64,000 nucleotides of DNA from Chitinophaga sedimenti (GTDB taxonomy: Bacteria; Bacteroidota; Bacteroidia; Chitinophagales; Chitinophagaceae), in the NCBI RefSeq assembly GCF_023156195.1, contig NZ_JAKUKA010000001.1, positions 5,022,001 through 5,086,000 on the forward strand, written 5' to 3'. Of this stretch, positions 38,707 to 48,293 are shown in pieces; position 1 is the first letter of the stretch; each line of letters begins with the position of its first letter. A program made the translations under genes and the position numbers. The notes under the pieces are model-generated. The model saw only the letters and a list, made by a program, of their open reading frames with translations, had not been told where the DNA came from and did no database searches.

Positions 38707-39390
38707 ATGTTATCTGCCTTGATCCATTTGTTTTACCCACATTGCTGCGAAAGTTGCGGACGGGATTTAGCCCCGAGCGAAGAAGTGTTGTGCCTTCGCT
38801 GTCACCTTCGCCTTCCGGCCACGCGGTTTCACCTGTTGCCTGAGAATCCGGTGGAAAAGCTGTTCTGGGGCCGTATGCCGGTAGAGCATGCTGCTGCGGC
38901 GTATTTCTTTGGTAAACATTCCCGTCTTCAACATCTGATTCACGCTTTTAAATACCAGGAGCGTAGGGATATCGCGCTTTTTCTGGGCCGTCAAATGGGG
39001 CTGATGCTAAAGGAAAGCAAATGGTTAAATGATATCCATATAGTAATACCGGTACCGTTATTTAAAACGCGGGAGCGTAAGCGCGGCTACAACCAGGCGG
39101 GGCTTTTGGGAGAAGGGATTTGTGGAGTTACGGGGTTTCCCCTGGTGAAGGATGCGTTGGTCAGAAGTACGTTCACGGAAACGCAGACGCATAAGGGACG
39201 TGGTGATCGTTGGGAAAATGTAGGAAAAGTGTTTAGTGCGCATGCGTTGGAACGATTGCATGGACGACATATATTGCTCGTAGATGACGTATTAACTACT
39301 GGAGCGACGATGGAGGCCTGCGCGCGGCGGTTGTTGGAAGGCGAGGGGGTAAAGGTGAGTGTGTTTTGCCTGGCTTATACAAATTTATAA
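38707..39390 (+). CDS. ComF family protein (phosphoribosyltransferase-like)
   Basis: An intact 227-residue ComF-family protein. A four-cysteine zinc module (PHCCESCGRDL, LCLRCHLRL) precedes a type I phosphoribosyltransferase domain with IVIPVPLFKTRERKRGYNQA and the PRPP loop ILLVDDVLTTGATM. In naturally competent bacteria ComF takes part in DNA uptake; whether this strain is competent cannot be told. It lies after radA in the same direction. Confidence 0.9.
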   Translation: MLSALIHLFYPHCCESCGRDLAPSEEVLCLRCHLRLPATRFHLLPENPVEKLFWGRMPVEHAAAAYFFGKHSRLQHLIHAFKYQERRDIALFLGRQMGLMLKESKWLNDIHIVIPVPLFKTRERKRGYNQAGLLGEGICGVTGFPLVKDALVRSTFTETQTHKGRGDRWENVGKVFSAHALERLHGRHILLVDDVLTTGATMEACARRLLEGEGVKVSVFCLAYTNL

Positions 39391-39405
39391 TGGGAGTAAA
39401 AAAAT

Positions 39406-39427
39406 ACAGGCGCTTGAGAGCGCCTGT
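39406..39427 (-). terminator. Terminator for a minus-strand small transcript
   Basis: ACAGGCGCT pairs perfectly with AGCGCCTGT around TGAG. On the minus strand TATTTTTTTAC follows. It shows that the small frame at 39486-39680 is transcribed on the minus strand. Confidence 0.75.
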
Positions 39428-39485
39428 CTACGGTAACTATTCCACGTTATGAATACGCAATTGTTGCATTTATCTTGAAGGAAAC

Positions 39486-39680
39486 CTATCTGCCAGGTTT
39501 CTCTTTTTTCTTGTTGCTTTTCGAAGTACCCAGCAATTCTTTATTCCGGTTTAGTTCGTATTTGTTAATAAAACACACTTTAAATGTGTTGCTTGTCAGC
39601 GAATCTTCCTGGTCCACTTTTGTAAGGCCCAGTTTCTTGAAGTTTGTTGTAAGCTGATTGATGTATTGTTGTATGGTCAT
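39486..39680 (-). CDS. Small basic hypothetical protein
   Basis: A 64-residue protein if the ATG at 39680 is used (MTIQQYINQLTTNFKKLGLT); the frame is open to 39737. The end is strongly basic (SKSNKKKEKPGR). No family recognised. Its reality is supported by the terminator 58 bases downstream and by the promoter/palindrome at 39934-39974 on the same strand. The leader between 39913 and 39738 begins with AGGAGG and ATG (39913) but that frame stops after five codons; a frameshifted small upstream frame is possible. Confidence 0.5.
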   Translation of the reverse strand: MTIQQYINQLTTNFKKLGLTKVDQEDSLTSNTFKVCFINKYELNRNKELLGTSKSNKKKEKPGR

Positions 39681-39933
39681 CTTGGTCAGTTTTTTGAAAA
39701 GTGAATGGAATGCCGTCACCCGCCGCCAGGTGAACATTAAGGTTCGTCATAAATGGCGTTGATTACATTCGCATTCGCATACAACTACGTCCGCCGGTAG
39801 GAAGAGGCCGGTGTTTTGCGGGCTCCGTCTTTCTCGTGTTCAGCTTTTGTTGTTGTTCCGGGATAAGCATAATAATGGTGGTTTGGTGTCGCGGATCAGG
39901 ATGCGCTATACATTTTTAACCTCCTGACTTGCT

Positions 39934-39974
39934 ATTACTCTACAAATTTAGTAGGGTTTGTAGAGTAATCCAAA
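39934..39974 (-). promoter_or_regulatory. Promoter enclosed in a 13-bp palindrome (operator-like)
   Basis: ATTACTCTACAAA (39934-39946) has a perfect inverted copy TTTGTAGAGTAAT (39957-39969). On the minus strand, TTTG (39971-39974), a 20-base spacer and TAAATTTG (39943-39950) make a complete -33/-7 promoter lying within it. The inner CTACAAATTTAGTAG resembles BlaI/MecI-type operators. It faces the small gene at 39486-39680. Confidence 0.65.
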
Positions 39975-40052
39975 TATTTTTTTAAGTTTTTGCGAAAAAT
40001 TGTCGAAGACCCTTTGTGGGCGAGCATTTAGATTCTTTAGTAATAGTTTTAT

Positions 40053-40060
40053 TATCTTTG
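40053..40060 (+). promoter_or_regulatory. -7 box of the metH promoter
   Basis: TATCTTTG matches TAnnTTTG and leaves a leader of about 67 bases before the first metH gene. No -33 element at the usual distance. Confidence 0.5.
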
Positions 40061-40133
40061 TTTCCCCTTTGGTGGATTTGTTTATTGTTCGACCAGCGGG
40101 TATTTCTTAACTGAAACTAATAAACACTGCACA

Positions 40134-41146
40134 ATGAAAACACTCCAACAGTGCGCCGCCGAGCGCATTCTCATAATTGATGGGGCTATGGGCACCATGA
40201 TCCAGCGCTATAAACTGGAAGAAGCCGACTACCGCGGCGAGAGATTCAAAGATTATCATACCGACGTAAAGGAAACAATGACCTGCTCTGCATCACGCAG
40301 CCGCAAATCATTGAAGCTATTCACCGCGAATACCGGAAGCCGGTGCAGATATCATTGAAACCAACACCTTCAGCAGCACCACTATCGCGCAAGCCGACTA
40401 CGATATGCAGTCGATCGCCCGCGAGTTGAACGTGGAAGCCGCCAGGGTCGCCCGCCGCGCTGCAGATTACTACACCGCGCAGAACCCGGAAAAGCCGCGC
40501 TTCGTGGCCGGGGCTATTGGTCCCATGAACAAGCCGTTGTCACTGTCGCCGGATGTAAACAATCCAGGCTACCGCTCGGTAACGTTCGATGAAGTGGCAG
40601 ATGCCTATTACGAACAGATATCTGGTCTGGTAGAAGGAGGCGCCCAGATCCTGCTGATCGAAACCATTTTCGACACGCTGAACTCGAAAGCAGCGATTTA
40701 CGCCGCTAAAAAGTACTTCCGCGAAAATAATATGGAGTTGCCCATCATGATCTCCGGTACCATTACCGACGCTTCGGGCCGTACGCTTAGCGGGCAAACC
40801 CTCGAAGCATTCTATATTTCCGTGATGCACGCACACCCCTTCTCCATCGGCCTTAATTGCGCCCTGGGTGGTGAACAGATGCGCCCGCATATTGCGGAAC
40901 TGGCACACATCGCGAGCTGCTACACCAGCTGTTATCCGAACGCCGGTTTACCGAATGCCTTCGGCGAATACGACGAGGAGCCGGAAGACACCGCCTGCAT
41001 CATCGAAGACTTCGCAAAGAAGGTTATGTAAACATTGTGGGGGGTGCTGTGGTACCACGCCGGATCACATCCGCCACATTGCACAACATGTTAAAAAAAT
41101 TACTCCAAGGCCCTTACCGGTAGTAGAAAAGGCGTTGGCCGAATAA
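40134..41146 (+). CDS. metH: Methionine synthase, homocysteine-binding module (frameshifted)
   Basis: The homocysteine S-methyltransferase half of B12-dependent methionine synthase as a separate gene, about 337 residues. IIDGAMGTMIQRYKLEEADY starts it, then (after a frameshift near 40275) ITQPQIIEAIHREYLEAGAD, ETNTFSSTTIAQADY, PNAGLPNAFGEYDE and, after a break near 41030, the zinc-binding VGGCCGTTPDHI. The stop at 41144-41146 is followed within 40 bases by the second module. Splitting of MetH here is common in Bacteroidota and is not itself a defect. Confidence 0.9.
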
Positions 41147-41183
41147 ATAAAAAAGGCCCCGCCTGATATAGCACAAGCATAAA

Positions 41184-43894
41184 ATGGATACTAACACACT
41201 TACAATTAAACCATACTTGCGCCTCAGCGGCCTGGAGCCACTGGTCGTAAGACCCGAAACCAACTTTATTAACGTCGGCGAACGAACCAACGTAACCGGT
41301 TCCAAAAAGTTTGCAAGGCTTATCCGGGAAGGACTTTATGAAGAAGCGCTCTCCGTTGCTCGCCAGCAGGTGGAAAGTGGTGCGCAGATCCTCGACGTAA
41401 ACATGGACGATGCGCTGCTCGATGGCGAAAAGGCCATGACCACCTTCCTCAACCTGCTCGCTGCTGAACCGGATATTTCCAAGATTCCGATCATGATCGA
41501 CTCCAGTAAATTCTCGATCATCGAAGCGGGGTTGAAGTGCGTGCAGGGTAAGTGTGTGGTAAACTCCATCAGTTTAAAAGAAGGTGAAGCTAAATTCATT
41601 GAGCAAGCCCGTATCTGCCAGAGTTTCGGCGCCGCCGTTGTCGTAATGGCGTTCGACGAACACGGTCAGGCAGACAACTATCAGAAGCGTGTAGACTTCA
41701 GCTACCGCGCTTACAAAATCCTCACCGAACAGGTAGGATACGATCCGCAGGATATCATTTTCGACCCGAACATCTTTGCGGTGGCCACGGGTATAGAGGA
41801 ACATAATAACTACGCGATCGATTTTATCGAGGCAACGCGTAAGATTAAAGAACTGATGCCGCTGACTAAAGTTAGCGGTGGTGTGAGTAACATCTCCTTT
41901 TCTTTCCGCGGTAACGATGTCGTGCGTGAAGCCATGCACTCCGTATTTCTTTTTTATGCCATTCAGGCGGGTATGGACATGGGCATCGTAAACGCAGGTA
42001 TGATTCAGATTTATGACGAAATTGATCCGACCCTGCGCCAGTTGTGCGAAGACGTGATTTTAAATCGCCATGAAGACGCGACGGAAAAGCTGATCGCTTT
42101 TGCGGAAACGGTAAAAGCGAAAGGTAAAGTCATAGAAAAGGATGAAAAATGGCGCAATGGCACCGTGGAAGAACGTTTGGGTCATGCCCTCGTTAATGGT
42201 ATTACTGATTATATAGAAGAGGATACTGAAGAAGCCCGTCAAAAGTATCCACGCCCGCTAGATGTGATTGAAGGTCCGCTGATGGACGGCATGAACATCG
42301 TTGGTGATCTTTTTGGCAGTGGTAAAATGTTTCTTCCACAGGTGGTAAAAAGCGCCCGTGTGATGAAGAAATCTGTAGCCGTGTTAACACCTTTCATTGA
42401 AGAAGAAAAAGCCAGGATGGTAGCCGAAAATGGCGGTGTGATCAAATCTGCCGGTAAAATTTTGCTCGCTACTGTAAAAGGTGACGTGCATGATATCGGT
42501 AAAAACATTGTAGGCGTGGTACTGGCCTGTAACGGCTACGACATCATCGACCTAGGTGTGATGGTGCCTGCAGAAAAAATTCTCACGACCGCCCGCGAAC
42601 AGGAAGTAGATATTATTGGGCTGAGTGGCCTTATTACGCCGAGTCTCGATGAGATGGTGCACGTTGCCCGGGAGCTGAAACGCCAGAATTTTGATATTCC
42701 GCTGCTCATCGGCGGAGCTACTACATCCCGTACGCACACAGCCGTGAAAATTGCGCCGGAGTACGCCAATGGGGTAGTGCACGTGCTGGATGCTTCCAGG
42801 AGTGTAACGGTGACAGGCAGCTTGCTGAACAAAGCACTCAAGAAGAACTTCGTTGACGAAGTACACAAGGAGTACGAGAAATTGAATGAAACGTTCCGGA
42901 ATAAAAAGCCGGTAAAACAATACCTCAAGTTCCCAGATGCCCAAAAGAATAAAACCGCGATTGACTGGGCGAAATTTGAACCGGTGAAGCCTAAAAAACT
43001 GGGCATCCGGTATTTGAAAATTACGACCTGGCCGAAATCGCAAATTATATAGACTGGCAGCCATTCTTCATTGCTTGGGAGCTGCACGGTAAATTCCCGC
43101 AGATCCTTACGGATGAAGTGGTGGGTAAAGAAGCCTCCAAACTGTACGAAGATGCGAAAGCGCTGCTCGACACCGTGGTAAAAGAAAAATGGCTGGAGTG
43201 TAAGGCTGTAATTGGCCTGTTCCCCGCCAATGCTACGGCAGACGATACCGTAACGGTAGATATGCCCGATGGCAGCAAAGTCGATCTTGAATTCCTGCGC
43301 CAGCAGATTAAAAAGGCGCCCGGTCAGCCCAACCTTTCACTGGCTGACAATATCGCACCTGCTTCTACCGGCAAGAAGGATTACATCGGGGCATTCGCTG
43401 TAACGGCGGGCATAGGCATAGAAAAATGGTTGGAGAAGTTTGAAAAAGAACATGATGACTATAGCAGCATCATGCTCAAGGCGCTGGCCGACCGCCTGGC
43501 AGAGGCTTTCACGGAACTGATGCACGAACGTGTGCGTAAGGAGTTCTGGGGCTATGCGAGCGAAGAGCACCTAACCAACGAAGATCTTATCAAAGAGGAA
43601 TACGCTGGTATCCGCCCGGCGCCCGGGTACCCGGCTTGTCCCGATCATACCGAGAAATGGAAAATGTTCGACATGCTGGACGCCACTAAAAATACCGGCA
43701 TCATTCTCACAGAATCGTTGGCAATGTATCCGGCATCGAGCGTAAGCGGCTGGTACATGGCGAACCCGGAAGCAAAATACTTCGGTTTGGGCAAGATAGA
43801 AAGGGACCAGGTGGAAGACTATGCTGCCCGCAAAGGCTGGAGTATGGAGGAAACCGAAAAATGGTTAAGGCCGAATCTCGAATACGATATCTAA
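41184..43894 (+). CDS. metH: Methionine synthase, pterin/cobalamin/activation modules (frameshifted)
   Basis: The larger half of the split enzyme, about 900 residues. It contains the methyl-THF-binding pterin domain (INVGERTNVTGSKKF, VSNISFSFRGND), the cap and cobalamin domain (VKGDVHDIGKNIVGVVL, where His is the lower cobalt ligand) and the activation domain (RPAPGYPACPDHTEKWKMF) that binds SAM. A frameshift near 43010 lies at the start of the activation domain; the next frame reads YIDWQPFFIAWELHGKFPQI. It methylates homocysteine using 5-methyl-THF supplied by MetF. A strong terminator follows. Confidence 0.93.
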
Positions 43895-43911
43895 AAAAGA
43901 TAAATAAATGG

Positions 43912-43942
43912 ACCCGCTGTAGCACGCTGCAGCGGGTTTTTT
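43912..43942 (+). terminator. metH terminator
   Basis: ACCCGCTG pairs with CAGCGGGT, followed by TTTTTT. Confidence 0.85.
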
Positions 43943-43991
43943 CATGCCGGTATGAACGCACAAACCCGCGAAAAAATGCGTAGAACTACGC

Positions 43992-44023
43992 TTGTATCAC
44001 CCCTGTTACACTTATTACCTTTG
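43992..44023 (+). promoter_or_regulatory. Promoter of a short transcript between metH and ispG
   Basis: TTG (43992-43994), a 21-base spacer and TACCTTTG (44016-44023) fit the -33/-7 pattern. About 55 bases downstream a terminator hairpin follows, so the transcript would be near 80 bases long. Confidence 0.6.
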
Positions 44024-44027
44024 TATT

Positions 44028-44075
44028 ATGCAAAAGGCATTTGACCCCAAATCCTTCACGGGAACAAATCAGTGA
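44028..44075 (+). CDS. Candidate leaderless microORF (15 codons)
   Basis: ATG at 44028 opens MQKAFDPKSFTGTNQ and stops at TGA 44073-44075, three bases before a terminator stem. The start would coincide with the predicted transcription start. This may equally be a small RNA with a chance frame. No family recognised. Confidence 0.25.
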   Translation: MQKAFDPKSFTGTNQ

Positions 44076-44077
44076 TT

Positions 44078-44236
44078 AACACCTGCCTTCATCCAGGCAG
44101 GTGTTCTTTTAAATCGTCATCTTACTGACCCCATTTTATAAGTAACACCTGGCGTTTTTGCGCACAGGTGTTTTTTTCGGGTATTATATCAACATAAAAA
44201 CACCTGCACAGCATATGTACAGGTGTTTTTTATGTT
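44078..44236. repeat. Three successive hairpins sharing the stem AACACCTG/CAGGTGTT
   Basis: Hairpin 1: AACACCTGCCT/AGGCAGGTGTT (44078-44105), then CTTTT. Hairpin 2: AACACCTGGCG with CGC-A-CAGGTGTT (44144-44172), then seven T. Hairpin 3: AACATAAAAACACCTG pairs with CAGGTGTTTTTTATGTT (44191-44236) with one bulge; it also serves as the ispG terminator on the minus strand. Hairpins 1 and 2 are both preceded by TGACCCCA. Confidence 0.8.
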
Positions 44237-44251
44237 GATGGGAAAATCCGC

Positions 44252-46212
44252 CTATCGGGCGTCTACCCACATATCGCTTTCTTTAATCAGGTTGATGAGT
44301 TCTGCCACGGCGACATCGCTGTTAAGGCCGCGTTTCATAACGTCTTTGCCTTTATACAATGTGATTTTACCTACACCGCTTCCTACATAACCGAAATCTG
44401 CATCCGCCATTTCGCCGGGACCATTTACGATACAGCCCATGATGGCGATTTTCACGCCTTTCAGGTGGTTGGTGACTGCGCGGATGCGGGCGGTTGTTTC
44501 GGAGGTCGAACAATGTACGACCGCAGGACGGACAGGAAATGTATTCTGTTTTGGAAATGCGCGTGCGCGTTGCCTGCAAAATGCCAAAAGCAACATTGTT
44601 CACGATAGCTGGCTGATGTTCCGCGTTCGCGGCCTGTTTTAGCCAAAGGCCATCGCCGAATCCGTCCAGCAGCAGGGCGCCGCATTCCGTAGCGTAGTGG
44701 ATCAGGTCGTCATTTGCGTTATTCCATTTGCTGAGGGTGTGGAGTAATACAGGATTGCCGATGTGTTTGTCCTGCAGCTCCACGAGTAACCTGCGTACCG
44801 CGGCCATGGCATGCACCGAGCTCGCGTATACTACCGGCACCACGCTGTTCGCCAGCACGGGATTGCTTAGTTGTGCGATCAACTCTTTCACCGGACCGTT
44901 AGTCAGTTCGTCCGCATTCATTTCCACAAAATTCAACGTGGCGGCGTGGTTGTACTGACTGGCCTCCGGGAAGCCTTTCGTGGTATAAAAAGGGAAGTAT
45001 TTCTCTTTGTCTGCCGCCCTTTCCCAGGCAGCCGGATAGGTAATCACCTTCAATGTGCCTGGCAGAGCAAAGTCGAGCACTTTGTCGCCGGTAAACACAT
45101 AATCCGCTGCGGCGTCGCTGATGTTCCATTTGTCAGTAGGCTCGTCGTAAGTATAGCCGATCGGCTGCAAATCTGTTGGCTGTATCTGCTGCAAATGGCT
45201 CAGGTCTGCTACTACGACTGGCACCTGTTTACCACCGATGTTGCCGATGTTAATGGTGTCGCGGCGTTTGTAAGCATAGGGCGAATACGGCAAATTAGCC
45301 GGCATGGGCGCAATGGGCGCGTGATTGTCGCGCTGGGAGTAACGTTTTACAAGGTCTCGGCATACAGGCAACTCAAATTCAGGATCTTCGGTCAGGGACA
45401 CACGGATCGTATCGCCCACACCGTCTTCCAGTAAAGTGCCGATACCCACGGCCGATTTAATACGACCGTCTTCTCCATCGCCAGCCTCGGTTACACCGAG
45501 GTGCAGCGGGTAGGCGTGCCCCAGCTCCTGTTGCATGGTTTGCACCAGCAGGCGGTAAGCCTGTACCATCACCTGCGGATTGCTTGCCTTCATGCTTAGC
45601 ACGATGTTACGGTAATTCAGGTCTTCGGCAATGCGAAGAAACTCCATGGCGCTTTCTACCATGCCCGTGGGCGTGTCGCCGTAGCGGCTCATGATGCGGT
45701 CGCTGAGTGAACCGTGGTTTGTGCCGATACGCATAGCGGTGCCATACTCTTTACAGATGCTCACCAGTGGCGTAAACCTTTCGCGGATGCGGTCTATTTC
45801 CTCCTGGTACTCCGAATCGGTGTATTCCAGCAGCTCAAATTTCTTTTTGTCGATGTAATTACCGGGGTTAATACGCACTTTTTCCACGATGCGGGCTGCT
45901 ATTTCAGCCGCGTTAGGAGTAAAATGAATATCGGCTACCAGCGGGGTTTTGTACCCCTGGGCACGTAACCCGTCACGGATGGCCTGCAGGTTTTCCGCTT
46001 CCTTTTACTGGGAGCGGTGATGCGTACCAGTTCGGCGCCCGCCTCTATGCAGCGGATGGCCTGGGCGATGGTACCTGGGTGTCCATCGTGTCCGTAGTGG
46101 TCATCGTCTGGATGCGGATGGGATTAAAATTCCCTATCAACAGGTCGCCAACACGCGCTTCCAGCGTAGCCAGCCTTTTATACTGTGTTAATGAATTGCA
46201 ATATAATTGCAT
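44252..46212 (-). CDS. ispG: 4-hydroxy-3-methylbut-2-en-1-yl diphosphate synthase, Bacteroidota type (frameshifted)
   Basis: An Fe-S enzyme of the MEP isoprenoid pathway, in the long form of about 650 residues with an extra domain between the TIM barrel and the Fe-S domain. Start MQLYCNSLTQYKRLATLEAR (ATG at 46212); IGNFNPIRIQTMTTTDTMDT, VADIHFTPNAAEIAARIVEK, NPGNYIDKKKFE and MRIGTNHGSLSDRIMSRYGD mark the barrel; TEYISCPSCGRTLFDL and VKIAIMGCIVNGPGEMADAD give the cluster cysteines. At least three frameshifts (near 46080, 46010 and 44510). Minus strand, ending just before the third CACCTG hairpin. Confidence 0.93.
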
Positions 46213-46336
46213 ACTGTTCCTCCTTTACGAGGTTCAAAATTAGACAAAAGGAGGGAAGGTATGAAGCATTAAAAAAGGATAATCCCGTTCCTCCCAAACC
46301 TGCGGGTCGTTTCCCGATTTTTACGTCCTTTATACC

Positions 46337-47215
46337 ATGCCGAACCCTAAAACCATATCTGAAATCCCGTACCAGCAGCTTCCCCTCAAGGGACAATTCT
46401 CTGTGTTTGACCTGGGCGGCTTTAAAAATGAACTCACCAGCCTGCCTCATACGCATGATTTATTTGAAATTATCTGGTTCACAAAGGCAAAAGGTACCCA
46501 TGTAGTCGATTTTGTGAATTATGAATTGAAAGATGATCTGCTGTTCTTTTTACGCCCCGGACAAGTGCACCAGGTATTAGACAGCAAGCGAGAAGGTCAT
46601 GTCATCGTGTTCACCGAAAAATTTTATTTCTCCAATAAACACGACCGCGCATCTCAATTCGATCTTACATCTTTATTTGATTATTCGCAGGAATACGCCC
46701 CTGTACATATACGCGACGAGGCTGCGAATGCGCTCCAGGGCTTGTTGGAACTGATGTATGCCGAGACAGCCGGGGTAGACGCAAAATACAGCCGCAGCAT
46801 CCTGAAAAATTACTTAAATGCATTTTTGCTCACAGTGGAGCGGGAAAAACAAGGTAACGCCGCCAACACACTGCCCCGTGTAAAAACACAGTTCGATAAT
46901 CGGGTGGTGCAATTGCGGCACATCCCGGAGCAACATTTTAGACAGGAACACCAGGCGGGTTTTTACGCGGAAGCGGTATCCCTCACTCCCAAACGATTGA
47001 GTGAAATTACCAAGGAAGCTGTTGGCAAGACCGTGACCGAAATGCTGCATGACCGGCTGGTGCTGGAAGCCAAGCGACAGCTAGCTTACAGTCAGCGTTC
47101 GGTTAAAGAAATCTGTTATGAGCTTGGATTTGAGGATCCTGCGTACTTCAGCCGTTTCTTCCGCAACCATACCGGTTATGCGCCCCACGACTTCCGGGAT
47201 GCCATGTTCAAATAG
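46337..47215 (+). CDS. AraC family transcriptional regulator
   Basis: An intact 292-residue regulator. The N-terminal cupin-like domain (LPHTHDLFEIIWFTKAKGTH, FFLRPGQVHQVLDS) could bind a small ligand. The C-terminal AraC double helix-turn-helix includes AVSLTPKRLSEITKEAVGKT and SVKEICYELGFEDPAYFSRF, FRNHTGYAPHDFR. It is divergent from ispG. Target genes unknown. Confidence 0.92.
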   Translation: MPNPKTISEIPYQQLPLKGQFSVFDLGGFKNELTSLPHTHDLFEIIWFTKAKGTHVVDFVNYELKDDLLFFLRPGQVHQVLDSKREGHVIVFTEKFYFSNKHDRASQFDLTSLFDYSQEYAPVHIRDEAANALQGLLELMYAETAGVDAKYSRSILKNYLNAFLLTVEREKQGNAANTLPRVKTQFDNRVVQLRHIPEQHFRQEHQAGFYAEAVSLTPKRLSEITKEAVGKTVTEMLHDRLVLEAKRQLAYSQRSVKEICYELGFEDPAYFSRFFRNHTGYAPHDFRDAMFK

Positions 47216-47262
47216 TACCAGTTAATAGCTGTTTTGTCCAATATTTGTGGTCGCTCGGGGCC

Positions 47263-47270
47263 TAACTTTG
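47263..47270 (+). promoter_or_regulatory. -7 box of a short transcript after the AraC gene
   Basis: TAACTTTG matches TAnnTTTG; a TTTG lies 15 bases upstream (47244-47247), shorter than the ideal spacing. A terminator follows 140 bases later. Confidence 0.4.
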
Positions 47271-47271
47271 C

Positions 47272-47355
47272 ATGCGATCCACAAACGGGAACCATGTTTT
47301 GAACTTCACTCACATTGGTATGGAGTGGTGGAGAATGAATGAAGCCGACTTATAA
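47272..47355 (+). CDS. Candidate microORF with adjacent Trp codons
   Basis: A 27-codon frame (ATG 47272, stop TAA 47353-47355) whose second half can also start at the ATG at 47320 as MEWWRMNEADL. The paired Trp codons, and a following perfect hairpin with T-run (47412-47438), look like an amino-acid attenuator leader, but no gene follows in this direction. It could also be the 3' region of the AraC transcript. Low certainty. Confidence 0.25.
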   Translation: MRSTNGNHVLNFTHIGMEWWRMNEADL

Positions 47356-47411
47356 AGTTGTCAAATAAAGGTAACCAATAGAATCAACAGATAGGTTTTT
47401 ATTATCAAGCT

Positions 47412-47438
47412 AAATCCGGTACCCGCTACCGGATTTTT
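47412..47438 (+). terminator. Terminator after the AraC gene/microORF
   Basis: AAATCCGGTA pairs perfectly with TACCGGATTT around CCCGC, followed by TT. Confidence 0.8.
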
Positions 47439-47458
47439 GTTTATGAGAGAAATGAAAA

Positions 47459-47482
47459 ATCCCCGCTGTTTTCAGCGGGGAT
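47459..47482 (-). terminator. Terminator of the TPR/VWA pair
   Basis: ATCCCCGCTG pairs with CAGCGGGGAT around TTTT. On the minus strand TTTTTCATTTC follows. Confidence 0.85.
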
Positions 47483-47503
47483 TCGTTTTATAAGGTGGTT
47501 GGC

Positions 47504-48282
47504 TTACCAGTCTTGCACGTTTACCGGCCGGCCTTTAATTTTCTTCGCTTTGTCTTGTAATTTCTTTTCTTCCTGCGCCGGGGCTTTTAACAGGTTTTCT
47601 GCTTCCTGCTGGCTCAGTTTGCTGGGCATTGGTTCCGGTTTTTTATCCTGTTCGTCTTTGTCGCCGTCTTTTTTATCCTGGTCCTTTTTGTCTTTTTCGT
47701 CTTTTTTATCTTTATCCTGATCCTTTTTGTCTTTATCGTCCTTTTTGTCCTTGTTATCCTTTTCGTCTTTCTTGTCTTTATTATCCTTTTTGTCTTTGTT
47801 ATCCTTGTTATCCTTGTTGTCTTTGTTCTGCTGTTGCTGCTCCTGCTGCTTTTTCAGCATCTGCTGTGCATAGGCGAGGTTGTAACGGGCTTCTTCGTCG
47901 CGGGGATTGGCTTTCAGCGCAGCTTTGTACGACTGGATGCTTTCTTCCCACTTCTTTTCTTCCATGAGGGTGTTGCCGGAATTATAATTCGCATCGGCTT
48001 TGACTTCCTTATTGGTAGCCATTTTGGCGCTGCTGGCGTATTGCTTGCGGGCATCGTCGAAACGTTTTTGTTCGTACAGCGAGTTCCCCAGGTTGTAATT
48101 ACCTTCTACAGAAGTTTGATTTTTTCAATCGCTTTTTTATAGGATGCTTCCGCATCGGTGTACTGTTTCTTTTTATACTGCTCGTTGCCCTGTCGAATCA
48201 GTTTGTTACTGCTTTGCGCGAATGCGCCTGCTGCAGAAAGCAGCAGTATAGCGAGTGTATATACCGGAGTCAGTTTCATCAT
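47504..48282 (-). CDS. TPR protein of Bat type with Lys/Asp-rich tail (frameshifted)
   Basis: A secreted or periplasmic tetratricopeptide protein of about 258 residues resembling BatC. The signal peptide (MKLTPVYTLAILLLSAAGAF) leads to TPR repeats LIRQGNEQYKKKQYTDAEAS and ANYNSGNTLMEEKKWEESIQ. After the last TPR, a Gln run is followed by ~65 residues of KDNKDKKD-type repeats, then a conserved-looking end (LSQQEAENLLKA, RPVNVQDW). One frameshift near 48125. It follows the VWA gene at 12 bases distance. BatC-like proteins act with BatA/BatB in envelope stress or oxygen tolerance; the exact role is unsettled. Confidence 0.8.
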
Positions 48283-48293
48283 CAATATAAAAA

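Noticed and set aside
39738..40133. Cobalamin or SAM riboswitch upstream of metH
   Set aside because: I found no B12-box-like or SAM-riboswitch core in the leader; only a -7 box and the palindrome that belongs to the opposite strand.
40134..43894. Single metH gene split by a frameshift at 41146
   Set aside because: The first module ends in a normal way after GGCCGTTP and the second has its own start; the two-gene form is usual in Bacteroidota.
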